A stretch of DNA of 64,000 nt, taken from contig NZ_CP010979.1 in assembly GCF_000498395.2 (NCBI RefSeq), positions 1,240,001 to 1,304,000 of the forward strand, given 5' to 3'. The notes under the pieces are model-generated. The model was not told the DNA's origin and did not search any database. It was given only the letters and a program-made list of their open reading frames with translations. This DNA is from Pseudomonas putida S13.1.2 (GTDB lineage Bacteria > Pseudomonadota > Gammaproteobacteria > Pseudomonadales > Pseudomonadaceae). A program made the position numbers and the translations under genes. Below, piece by piece: positions 47,253 to 54,965 of this stretch (position 1 is the stretch's first letter; each line of letters begins with the position of its first letter).

Positions 47253-49022
47253 TCAGAACTGCGCCGCCTCCAGCCCATAAAGGCTGCCGCTGCCCGCCCT
47301 GATACTGGCTTCCAGCCCCAGGCCACGCGGCAGCACTCGCTGGAAGAAGAACGCCGCACACGCAAGCTTGGCCCCGTGAAACGCTTCATCTTCATCACGC
47401 CTGGCCAAGGCCACCGCCGCCATCCGCGCCCACATGTAGGCATACGCCGTCAGCCCGAACAGTTGCAGGTATTCCACCGCTACCGCACTGACCAGGTTTG
47501 CATCCTCGCCTGCCCGTACACGCAGCCAGGCGCTGGTGGCCTCCAGCCGCGCCAGGCTCGCTTGCAAGGCCTCACGGTGCAGCGGTGCATCAACGCTGAA
47601 GGCACGTACTTCGGCGGCAAAGCTGGCCAGCGCCTGGCCGCCGTCGCCCAGCACCTTGCGGCCCAGCAGGTCGAGCGCCTGGATACCGTTGGTACCTTCA
47701 TAGATCTGTGCGATGCGCACATCACGCACCCGCTGCTCCTGCCCCCATTCGCGGATGTAGCCATGACCACCATATACCTGTTGGCCGAGTACGCAGCTTT
47801 CCAGGCCGTTGTCGGTAAAGAAGGCCTTGGCCACGGGCGTCAACAGCGCCACCAGGCGCTGGGCGTGCTCACGTTCACCGGCGTCTTCGGCGTAACGCGC
47901 CAGGTCCAGTTGCTGGCCGACGTAGGTCGCAAACGCCCGGCCACCTTCGGTGAGGGTGCGCATGGTCAACAACATGCGCCGTACATCGGCGTGGTGGATG
48001 ATCGGGTCGGCAGCCTTGTCCTGCGCCTGAGGGCCGGTGGCGGCACGGCTTTGCAGGCGCTCGTTGGCATAACGCGCGGCGCTCTGGTAGGACGCTTCGG
48101 CACAACCGATGCCCTGGATGCCGATGGACAGGCGCTCGTAGTTCATCATGGTGAACATCGCCGCCAGGCCCTTGTTCGGCTCGCCCACCAGGTAACCCTG
48201 GGCATCATCGAAGTTCATCACGCAGGTGGCCGAAGCCTTGATGCCCATCTTGTGTTCGATCGAGCCGCAGTGGGCGGCGTTGCGCGCGCCCAGGCGGCCA
48301 TCGGCCTCGACCAGGTATTTGGGCACAAGGAACAGCGAGATGCCTTTGGCGCCGGCGGGCGCATCCGGCAGCTTGGCCAGTACCAGGTGGATGATGTTCT
48401 CGGTCAAGTCCTGCTCGCCGCCGGTGATGAAAATCTTGCTGCCGCTGATGCGATAGCTACCGTCGGCCTGGGGTTCGGCCCGGCTGCGGATCAGGCCCAG
48501 GTCGGTGCCGGCGTGGGGCTCTGTCAGGCACATGGTGCCGGCCCAGCGGCCTTCGTAAAGTGGCGGCAGGTAAGTCGCCTTGAGCGTCTCGCTGGCGTGG
48601 GCATCGATTGCCAGGCAGCTACCGGCGCTCAACGCCGAATACAGGCTGAAGCTGCAATCGGCGGCGTAGAGCATTTCTTCGAACAGTACCCCGAGCATTT
48701 TCGGCATGCCCATGCCGCCAAATGCCGGGTTGCCGCCCAGGCCGACCCAGCCGCCTTCGCGGTAGGTTTGCCAGGCTTCGCGAAAACCGTCTGGCGTGGT
48801 GACCTGGCCGGCGTCGAAGCGCACACCTTGCTCGTCGCCGTTACGGCTGAGCGGGGCGATAAGCTGGCCAGTGACTTTGGCTGCTTCTTCCAGGATGGCG
48901 TCGGCGGTGTCGGCGTCGATGCGTTCGGCCAGGGCGGGCAGGCGGGCCCAAAGGGCCGGGGCATTGAACACGTCATGCAGGACGAAGCGCATGTCGCGCA
49001 GGGGGGCGGTATAGGTTGTCAT
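47253..49022 (-). CDS. Acyl-CoA dehydrogenase, long FadE/DmdC-like form
   Basis: A 589-residue flavoprotein that introduces the 2,3-double bond into acyl-CoA. It follows the roughly 590-residue subfamily with an extra C-terminal domain rather than the 380-residue form. Seen are GGNPAFGGMGMP, MCLTEPHAGTDLGLIRSRAEP and ITGGEQDLTENIIHLVLAKLPDAP (FAD-binding), and VRIAQIYEGTNGIQALDLLGRK with the catalytic Glu in YEGTNG. The ATG at 49022 is chosen over an upstream start inside a REP element. The acyl-CoA ligase gene lies 137 bases upstream on the same strand, so activation and oxidation of the same acid are expected. Confidence 0.92.
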   Translation of the reverse strand: MTTYTAPLRDMRFVLHDVFNAPALWARLPALAERIDADTADAILEEAAKVTGQLIAPLSRNGDEQGVRFDAGQVTTPDGFREAWQTYREGGWVGLGGNPAFGGMGMPKMLGVLFEEMLYAADCSFSLYSALSAGSCLAIDAHASETLKATYLPPLYEGRWAGTMCLTEPHAGTDLGLIRSRAEPQADGSYRISGSKIFITGGEQDLTENIIHLVLAKLPDAPAGAKGISLFLVPKYLVEADGRLGARNAAHCGSIEHKMGIKASATCVMNFDDAQGYLVGEPNKGLAAMFTMMNYERLSIGIQGIGCAEASYQSAARYANERLQSRAATGPQAQDKAADPIIHHADVRRMLLTMRTLTEGGRAFATYVGQQLDLARYAEDAGEREHAQRLVALLTPVAKAFFTDNGLESCVLGQQVYGGHGYIREWGQEQRVRDVRIAQIYEGTNGIQALDLLGRKVLGDGGQALASFAAEVRAFSVDAPLHREALQASLARLEATSAWLRVRAGEDANLVSAVAVEYLQLFGLTAYAYMWARMAAVALARRDEDEAFHGAKLACAAFFFQRVLPRGLGLEASIRAGSGSLYGLEAAQF

Positions 49023-49056
49023 CGTGTGCTCTTGGAAGAGTGAGAGTGGCTGGGCG

Positions 49057-49150
49057 GGCCTCATCGCCGGCAAGCCAGCTCCCACAGGTACTTCACAGGG
49101 CTTGAGGCTTGCTGGGTCCCTGTGGGAGCTGGCTTGCCGGCGATGAGGCC
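49057..49150. repeat. REP-type inverted repeat pair (class GCCGGCAAGCCAGCTCCCAC)
   Basis: Arms GGCCTCATCGCCGGCAAGCC and the exact reverse complement ending 49150 lie between the ligase and dehydrogenase genes, ten bases after the ligase stop. In such positions REP hairpins can protect the upstream mRNA. Confidence 0.85.
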
Positions 49151-49159
49151 GTTACGGCT

Positions 49160-50782
49160 TCAGAGGGCTTTGGCCCGGTCGCGCAGGACGTACTTCTGGA
49201 TCTTGCCGGTGGAGGTCTTGGGCAACTCGCCAAACACCACGGTCTTCGGCACCTTGAAACCGGCCAGATGCTCGCGGCACCAGCCGGTGATGTCGGCTTC
49301 GCGGGTGTCCTCCCGGCCTGGCTTCAGGGCAATGAACGCGCAGGGGGTTTCTCCCCATTTTTCATCCGGGCGTGCCACCACGGCGGCTTCAAGCACTGCC
49401 GGGTGTTTGTACAGGGCGTCCTCGACTTCAATGGTGGAGATGTTCTCGCCACCGGAAATGATGATGTCCTTGAGCCGGTCCTTGATCTCGACATAGCCGT
49501 CGGCGTGCCACACGGCCAGGTCACCGGTGTGGAACCAGCCGCCACGGAAGGCTTCGGCAGTGGCCTCGGGGTTTTTCAGGTAGCCCTTCATCACGGTGTT
49601 GCCGCGCATGAATATCTCGCCCAGCGTGTTGCCATCGCGTGCCACTGGCTCAAGTGTTTGCGGGTCGGCCACCATCAGCCCGTCCAGGGTCGGGTAGCGC
49701 ACGCCCTGGCGTGACTTGATCCGCGCACGTTCCTCCAGCGAAAGTTCGTCCCATTCGTCATGCCAGGCGCACACGGTGACTGGGCCGTACACTTCGGTCA
49801 GGCCATAAGTATGGGTGACGTGGATGCCCATCTCTTCCACGGCGCCAATGACCTTGGCCGGTGGCGCGGCGCCGGCGACCATGGCCTGCACCGGGTGCTC
49901 GATGGCTGCCTTGGCCGCCTCAGGCATGTTGACCAGGGCGTTGAGCACAATCGGGGCGCCGCACAGGTGGGTGACCCGGTGTTCGCGGATCAGGTTCAGG
50001 ATCTTTTGCGGGTCGACCCGGCGCAGGAACACGTGGGTGCCGGCCAGGGCGGTGATGGTCCAGGGGTAGCACCAGCCGTTGCAGTGGAACATGGGCAAGG
50101 TCCACAGGTACACCGGGCGGTGGCCCATGGCCCAGGTCATCTGGTTGCCCAGGGCGTTCAGGTAGGCGCCGCGGTGGTGATAGACCACGCCCTTGGGGTT
50201 ACCGGTGGTGCCAGAGGTGTAGTTGAGCGAAATGGCCTGCCACTCGTCATCCGGCCATTCCCAGGCAAATTCCGGGTCGCCTTCGGCCAGCAGGGCTTCA
50301 TAGTCCAGCTCGCTCACCGCACGGCCTTCGCCGTACTCCGGGTCATCCACATCTACCACCAGGGGCGGGTGCTCCAGCAGTGCCAGGGCGGCTTCGATCA
50401 CGGCATGGAACTCGCGGTCTGTAATCAGCACCTTGGCTTCGCCGTGCCGCAGCATGAAGGCGATGGCCTCGGCGTCCAGGCGCACGTTCAGGGTATTGAG
50501 CACGGCACCGGTCATGGGCACGCCGAAGTGCGCTTCGAGCATCGCCGGGGTGTTGGGCAGCATCACAGCCACCGTGTCGCCACGGCCTATGCCACGGCCT
50601 GCAAGGGCGCTGGCCAGGCGTCGGCAGCGTTGATAGGTTTCTTGCCAGTTGCGGCGGATGGCGCCGTGGATCACCGCCGGGTAGTTGCCGTACACGGCAG
50701 CGGTGCGTTCGATGAAACTCAGCGGGGTGAGGGCGACATGATTGACGGCAGCGGGCATCAGGCCCTGGGCATAGATCGACAT
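49160..50782 (-). CDS. alkK: Medium-chain acyl-CoA synthetase, AlkK-like
   Basis: A 540-residue AMP-forming ligase that activates fatty or related acids to CoA thioesters. The P-loop-like motif is YTSGTTGNPKG (residues 188-198), the A5 region is THTYGLTEVYGP, the A7/A8 regions are GWFHTGDLAVWHADGYVEIKDRLKDIIISGGENIS, and the C-terminal catalytic Lys is in TSTGKIQKYVL (near 527). The medium-chain preference comes from resemblance to Pseudomonas AlkK and is not proved by sequence. It is divergent from a histidine kinase/response-regulator pair across a 193-base region that contains dyad symmetries. Confidence 0.88.
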   Translation of the reverse strand: MSIYAQGLMPAAVNHVALTPLSFIERTAAVYGNYPAVIHGAIRRNWQETYQRCRRLASALAGRGIGRGDTVAVMLPNTPAMLEAHFGVPMTGAVLNTLNVRLDAEAIAFMLRHGEAKVLITDREFHAVIEAALALLEHPPLVVDVDDPEYGEGRAVSELDYEALLAEGDPEFAWEWPDDEWQAISLNYTSGTTGNPKGVVYHHRGAYLNALGNQMTWAMGHRPVYLWTLPMFHCNGWCYPWTITALAGTHVFLRRVDPQKILNLIREHRVTHLCGAPIVLNALVNMPEAAKAAIEHPVQAMVAGAAPPAKVIGAVEEMGIHVTHTYGLTEVYGPVTVCAWHDEWDELSLEERARIKSRQGVRYPTLDGLMVADPQTLEPVARDGNTLGEIFMRGNTVMKGYLKNPEATAEAFRGGWFHTGDLAVWHADGYVEIKDRLKDIIISGGENISTIEVEDALYKHPAVLEAAVVARPDEKWGETPCAFIALKPGREDTREADITGWCREHLAGFKVPKTVVFGELPKTSTGKIQKYVLRDRAKAL

Positions 50783-50930
50783 GCGGTAATCCTGTAAGGA
50801 GGCAAGCGCAGCTTGTACGCTTGGCCCCCGATGGCTGATTGTTAGCTCTGTTCAGGGTGCAGGGAAGCGGACGGTGGGCCGCTCCCTCTGTCGCAGTTTT
50901 ACGCGAGCCGCTATGGTAGTAGGAATATCG

Positions 50931-50958
50931 ACTATAGCAATATAGTAAAACTACTATA
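50931..50958. promoter_or_regulatory. Overlapping AT-rich dyads between alkK and the two-component system
   Basis: ACTATA-gcaa-TATAGT (50931-50946) and TATAGTA-aaac-TACTATA (50941-50958) are both perfect inverted repeats sharing the middle TATAGT. They lie 18 bases before the kinase GTG and about 150 bases before alkK. They look like adjacent dimer sites for the LuxR-type response regulator, or an autoregulated promoter. Confidence 0.55.
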
Positions 50959-50975
50959 ACAACGAGCCGCCTACC

Positions 50976-52382
50976 GTGGACCAGACTGCTTACCCCTTGC
51001 TTGCCAAGGATCCACAACCCAGCCTTTTGCTGGCAGCCGACGCCAAGCCACTGGCGATCAACCCGGCGTTTCAAGCGTGGGTTGATGAAGGCCCGGCGCT
51101 GAGCCGCTGGCTGCCGGCCAATTGCGCCGCCCTGGTGCGTGCGTGCCTGCGCCAGCATCGAGCGATTGCCGATGTCGAGGTGCAGGTAGGGGAGCGCACC
51201 GTGCTGTGGTCTTTCATTCCCGACGACCAGGGCCAGCAGGTGCTCGGGCGCTGTCGCGACGCCAGCGAAGAGCGCCATGGCGCACGCGAGGCCAGCCGCG
51301 CCCGGCGCCTGTACCGGCTGATCATTGAAAACACCACCGACCTGATCTCCCGGCACAGCCCGGATGGCCGTTTCCTGGATGCTTCGCCGGCAGCGTTTCG
51401 TCTGCTCGGCCTGTGGCCCGAGCAACTGCGTGGCATGGCCGTGTACGCCTTGCTGCACCCGCGTGAGCGCCGCCAGGTGCTGCGTCAGGCGGCCGCTGCC
51501 TTGGACCAGGATGGCTATCACACCATGACCTGCCGGGTACGCCAGGCCTCTGGCAGCTACCGCTGGTTCGAAATCGCCAGCCGGGCTATCCGCGAAACCT
51601 ACACCGGCGCGGTGGTGGAGGTGGTCAGCGTGTCACGCGATATCACCTTGCGCATCGAAGCCCAGGAAAGCCTGGCGCACAGTGCCCGGTTGGCCACCTT
51701 GGGTGAGCTGGCTTCGGGCATTGCCCACGAAATCAATCAACCGCTGGCTGCGGTGGTCAACTACGCCAACGCCAGTCAGCGTTACCTGCAGGGCCTGGAG
51801 CGTGATCCACAGGCCCGCGAGCGGGTAGGGCAGGGCCTGCAGCGCATCAGTGAGCAGGCCACCCATGCCGCCGAAGTGATTCGCCGCCTGCGCGCGTTCC
51901 TGCGCAAAGGGCCACGGCGCCTGCAGGCGCTGGACGTGGCCGAAGTGGCCGGTGAAGCCATGCGACTGTGCGCTTGGGAGGCCGCGCGCGACCAGGTGCT
52001 GGTGGAACTGCGCATGAGCGCGCAACTGCCCTCGGTGTATGCCGACCGGGTGTTGCTGGAGCAAGTGCTGCTCAACCTGTTGCGCAATGCCATCGATGCC
52101 AACCGCGAGCTGCACGGGGAACAGCCATCACGTATTCTGCTCGGCGCCGCGCGGGACGGCGATGGTGTACTGGTCGAGGTAGCCGACCAGGGCGCGGGTG
52201 TAGCGCCCGAGCGCCTGGATGAAATCTTCACGCCGTTCATCACCAGCAAGGCCGATGGCCTGGGCTTGGGCTTGAGCATGAGCCGCAGCCTGATCGAAGG
52301 CTTTGGTGGCAGCCTGTGGGCTCGGGCGGGTGATAACGGCGGTCTGGTACTGTGCTGCCGGCTGGCAGTCAGCAGGGGGTGA
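50976..52382 (+). CDS. PAS-domain sensor histidine kinase
   Basis: A 468-residue cytoplasmic-looking kinase with no clear transmembrane helix. It has an N-terminal PAS-like part (about 1-105), a second PAS/PAC (about 110-230, RLIIENTTDLISRHSPDGRFLDASPAAFRLLG), and a dimerisation/H-box GELASGIAHEINQPLAAVVNYANA with the phospho-His. The ATPase domain has NLLRNAIDAN, DQGAGV, FTPFITSKADGLGLGLSMSRSLI. The H-box form HEINQPLAAV is that of the FixL/TodS/DctB-like group. The start codon is GTG. It forms an operon with the response regulator 8 bases downstream and probably controls the divergent acyl-CoA genes. Confidence 0.9.
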   Translation: MDQTAYPLLAKDPQPSLLLAADAKPLAINPAFQAWVDEGPALSRWLPANCAALVRACLRQHRAIADVEVQVGERTVLWSFIPDDQGQQVLGRCRDASEERHGAREASRARRLYRLIIENTTDLISRHSPDGRFLDASPAAFRLLGLWPEQLRGMAVYALLHPRERRQVLRQAAAALDQDGYHTMTCRVRQASGSYRWFEIASRAIRETYTGAVVEVVSVSRDITLRIEAQESLAHSARLATLGELASGIAHEINQPLAAVVNYANASQRYLQGLERDPQARERVGQGLQRISEQATHAAEVIRRLRAFLRKGPRRLQALDVAEVAGEAMRLCAWEAARDQVLVELRMSAQLPSVYADRVLLEQVLLNLLRNAIDANRELHGEQPSRILLGAARDGDGVLVEVADQGAGVAPERLDEIFTPFITSKADGLGLGLSMSRSLIEGFGGSLWARAGDNGGLVLCCRLAVSRG

Positions 52383-52390
52383 AGGGGGCA

Positions 52391-53023
52391 ATGGTGCAAG
52401 CGAAAGTGTATGTGGTCGATGACGACCAAGGTATGCGCGACTCGACGGTCTGGCTGCTGCAGTCGGTGGGCCTGCAAGCCCTGCCGTTCGCCAGCGGGCA
52501 AGCGTTTCTCGACGCCTGCGTGGACGATGGGCCTGCCTGCGTGCTGCTGGATGTGCGTATGCCGGGGTTGGGCGGTTTGGCGGTGCAGCAGGCGATGCGC
52601 GAGCGCGGCCTGGCGTTGCCGGTGATCTTCGTCAGCGGCCATGCCGATGTGCCGATCGTGGTGCGGGCATTCAAGGCCGGTGCCTGTGATTTCATCGAAA
52701 AACCTTACAACGACCAGTTGCTGCTCGACAGCGTGCAGGCTGCGCTGGAGCACGCCGGGCGGGCGCGGCAGGGCAACCAGGCACTGGCCATGGTGCAGGC
52801 GCGCATCGACGGCCTCACGCCGCGAGAGCGTGACGTTTTCGTGCCGTTGGCCCAAGGGTTGAGCAATCGTGAGATTGCCGAGCGGCTGGGGGTGAGCGTG
52901 AAGACCGTGGATTTGTACCGGGGGCGGGTGATGAAGCGGTTGCAAGCAGCCAGCCTGGCGGAGTTGGTGGGCATGGCAGTTGCCTGCGGCGCGGTGGAGG
53001 CGCTGGGCCTGCGGGCGCGCTAA
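52391..53023 (+). CDS. FixJ/NarL-type response regulator with LuxR HTH
   Basis: A 210-residue regulator. The receiver has YVVDDDQGMRD, the phospho-acceptor Asp in CVLLDVRMPG, the conserved FVSGHADVPIVVRAFKAGACDFIEKPY of the FixJ group, and a LuxR helix-turn-helix, LTPRERDVFVPLAQGLSNREIAERLGVSVKTVDLYRGRVMKRL. The ATG at 52391 follows AGGGGG. It is the cognate partner of the preceding kinase. Confidence 0.93.
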   Translation: MVQAKVYVVDDDQGMRDSTVWLLQSVGLQALPFASGQAFLDACVDDGPACVLLDVRMPGLGGLAVQQAMRERGLALPVIFVSGHADVPIVVRAFKAGACDFIEKPYNDQLLLDSVQAALEHAGRARQGNQALAMVQARIDGLTPRERDVFVPLAQGLSNREIAERLGVSVKTVDLYRGRVMKRLQAASLAELVGMAVACGAVEALGLRAR

Positions 53024-53041
53024 CCGCCTTTACGCAGACCC

Positions 53042-53155
53042 TTGTAGGAGCGGCCTTGTGTCGCGATGGGCCGCAAAGCGGCCCCAAAATGTCTGCCCTG
53101 TCACAAAACTGGGGGCCGCTTCGCGCCCCATCGCGACACAAGGCCGCTCCTACAA
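53042..53155. repeat. REP-type inverted repeat pair (class GGAGCGGCCTTGTGTCGCGA)
   Basis: Arms TTGTAGGAGCGGCCTTGTGT and the reverse complement ending TACAA at 53155 lie between the response regulator and the marR promoter. Inner GGGCCGCAAAGCGGCCC is a secondary hairpin. Confidence 0.85.
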
Positions 53156-53211
53156 AGGGCCGCATTTCAGGCAGAAAGTATGAAATTTTCCATAGCTAGC
53201 TAATCAAAGCT

Positions 53212-53239
53212 TTGACATTCACTGCCTAGGCAGTAATAT
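53212..53239 (+). promoter_or_regulatory. marR-emrAB promoter with built-in palindromic operator
   Basis: TTGACA (53212-53217) and TAATAT (53234-53239) are separated by 16 bases. The spacer contains most of the perfect 14-base palindrome ACTGCCTAGGCAGT (53221-53234). A repressor dimer bound there would block RNA polymerase. This is the expected site for autoregulation by the MarR protein encoded 29 bases downstream. Confidence 0.8.
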
Positions 53240-53267
53240 TTTCACACAATTGCCCGAGCAGTTTCCG

Positions 53268-53741
53268 ATGGCCCACTTCTCCCCCGAAAACTTCCAGACC
53301 TGCGCCATCGGCATGCTCCTTGGCCGTGCGGCGATCCTGAAGGACCGCATTCTCGACTGGCACCTTGAGTCAGAGGGCGTCACTGCCGCGCAGTTCAAGG
53401 TGCTGATCATCGTCACCCAGTACCAGGTAGATACCCCGGCCGAGCTGTGCCGCTACCTGGGCCTGGACAGTGGTTCGATGACCCGCATGCTCGACCGGCT
53501 CGAGCAGAAGGAGCTGATTGTGCGCAACCGCTGCGCCGACGACCGCCGCCTGGTGCGCCTGGCGCTCACCGCCGATGGCCAGCGGCTGGCCGATCGCCTC
53601 CCGGAAATTGGCGCTGCCGCCATGAACGAGTTGTGCGGCGTGCTGGCACCCGAAGAGCTCAAGGCCCTGGAAGGCTTGCTGGCCAAAGTGCTGCTCGGTG
53701 CCGGCGACCCGTTGACGGTACGCCGCTTTGGCGACCGTTGA
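53268..53741 (+). CDS. MarR-family transcriptional repressor
   Basis: A 157-residue winged-helix regulator. The DNA-binding region is TPAELCRYLGLDSGSMTRMLDRLEQKELIVRNRCADDRRLVRLALTADGQRL, with the DRR wing tip. I start it at the ATG 53268 (GAGCAG upstream) rather than the TTG 53250. It heads the emrAB operon and sits just after a promoter with a perfect palindrome, so it probably represses the pump genes and itself until a phenolic or hydrophobic ligand binds. Confidence 0.92.
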   Translation: MAHFSPENFQTCAIGMLLGRAAILKDRILDWHLESEGVTAAQFKVLIIVTQYQVDTPAELCRYLGLDSGSMTRMLDRLEQKELIVRNRCADDRRLVRLALTADGQRLADRLPEIGAAAMNELCGVLAPEELKALEGLLAKVLLGAGDPLTVRRFGDR

Positions 53742-53771
53742 ACCCTGTCACGAATTATCCAAGGTATTGTC

Positions 53772-54965
53772 ATGGCCACTCCCGCAGATACCCCGACTCC
53801 CTCCGCCGCGCCCGAGCCGTCGCGCAAGCGCAAGGCCTGGCTGCTTGGCCTGCTGCTGTTGCTGATACTTGCCGGTGCATGCACCTGGGCCTGGTACAGC
53901 CTGGTCGGCCGCTGGCACGAAAGCACCGACGATGCCTACGTCAACGGCAACGTGGTGGAGATCACTCCGCTGGTCACCGGCACCGTCACCAGCATCGGTG
54001 CCGATGACGGCGACCTGGTTCATGCCGGCCAGGTATTGCTGCAATTCGACCCGGCCGACAGCGAGGTGGCCCTGCAGTCTGCCGAAGCCAAGCTGGCACG
54101 CAGCGTGCGGCAGGTGCGTGGGCTGTACAGCAATGTCGACTCGCTCAAGGCCCAGCTGGAAACCCGCCAGGCGGAACTGCGCAAAGCCCAGCAGGACTTC
54201 AACCGGCGCAAGGTGCTGGCCGATAGCGGTGCCATTGCTGCGGAAGAACTGTCCCACGCCCGCGATGACCTCAGTGTGGCGCTGGCCGCTGTAAACAGTG
54301 CACGTCAGCAGCTCAGCACCAGCAGCGCGCTGGTCGACGACACCGTGGTTTCCTCGCACCCCGAGGTAATGGCCGCCGCTGCCGACCTGCGCCAGGCCTA
54401 CCTCGACCACGCCCGCACCACACTGGTGGCACCGGTTACCGGTTACGTTGCCAAGCGCACCGTGCAGCTGGGCCAGCGCCTGCAGCCGGGCACCGCGACC
54501 ATGGCGGTGATCCCGCTGGACCAGGTATGGATCGACGCCAACTTCAAGGAAACCCAACTGCGTGAGATGCGCATCGGCCAGCCGGTGCAGATCAGCGCCG
54601 ACCTGTACGGCAGCGAGGTCAAGTACAGCGGCACGGTCGACAGCCTTGGCGCCGGTACGGGCAGTGCCTTCGCCCTGCTGCCGGCACAGAACGCCACCGG
54701 CAACTGGATCAAGATCGTCCAGCGCGTTCCCGTGCGTATTCACCTGAGCCCCGATCAGCTCAAGGACCACCCACTGCGTATCGGCCTGTCCACCGTGGTG
54801 GAAGTCGACCTGCATGACCAGAGCGGCCCGGCCCTGGCCCAGCAGCCCCCGCAGCAGGCCAGCTACACCACCCAGGTGTATGACCGTCAGCTGGTCGAAG
54901 CCGACAACCTGATCGCCCGGTTGATCCACGAAAACAGCGCACCCGGCAAGACGGCCCAGCGATGA
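53772..54965 (+). CDS. emrA: EmrA-type membrane fusion protein (HlyD family)
   Basis: A 397-residue periplasmic adaptor. It has one N-terminal helix (about 22-44, AWLLGLLLLLILAGACTWAWYSLVG), then a lipoyl-like half motif (STDDAYVNGNVVEITPLVTGTVTSI), a coiled-coil hairpin (about 95-205) and a second lipoyl half (TTLVAPVTGYVAKRTVQLGQRLQPG). It links the MFS pump EmrB to an outer-membrane channel. No channel gene is in this operon. The stop overlaps the emrB start (ATGA). Confidence 0.92.
   Translation: MATPADTPTPSAAPEPSRKRKAWLLGLLLLLILAGACTWAWYSLVGRWHESTDDAYVNGNVVEITPLVTGTVTSIGADDGDLVHAGQVLLQFDPADSEVALQSAEAKLARSVRQVRGLYSNVDSLKAQLETRQAELRKAQQDFNRRKVLADSGAIAAEELSHARDDLSVALAAVNSARQQLSTSSALVDDTVVSSHPEVMAAAADLRQAYLDHARTTLVAPVTGYVAKRTVQLGQRLQPGTATMAVIPLDQVWIDANFKETQLREMRIGQPVQISADLYGSEVKYSGTVDSLGAGTGSAFALLPAQNATGNWIKIVQRVPVRIHLSPDQLKDHPLRIGLSTVVEVDLHDQSGPALAQQPPQQASYTTQVYDRQLVEADNLIARLIHENSAPGKTAQR

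Noticed and set aside
47055..49043. 662-codon plus-strand frame antisense to the acyl-CoA dehydrogenase
   Set aside because: The sense gene is complete with catalytic motifs; the antisense frame starts inside a REP cluster.
54..53155. REP palindromes as a CRISPR array
   Set aside because: They occur as isolated inverted pairs kilobases apart, not as regularly spaced direct repeats, and no cas genes are present.
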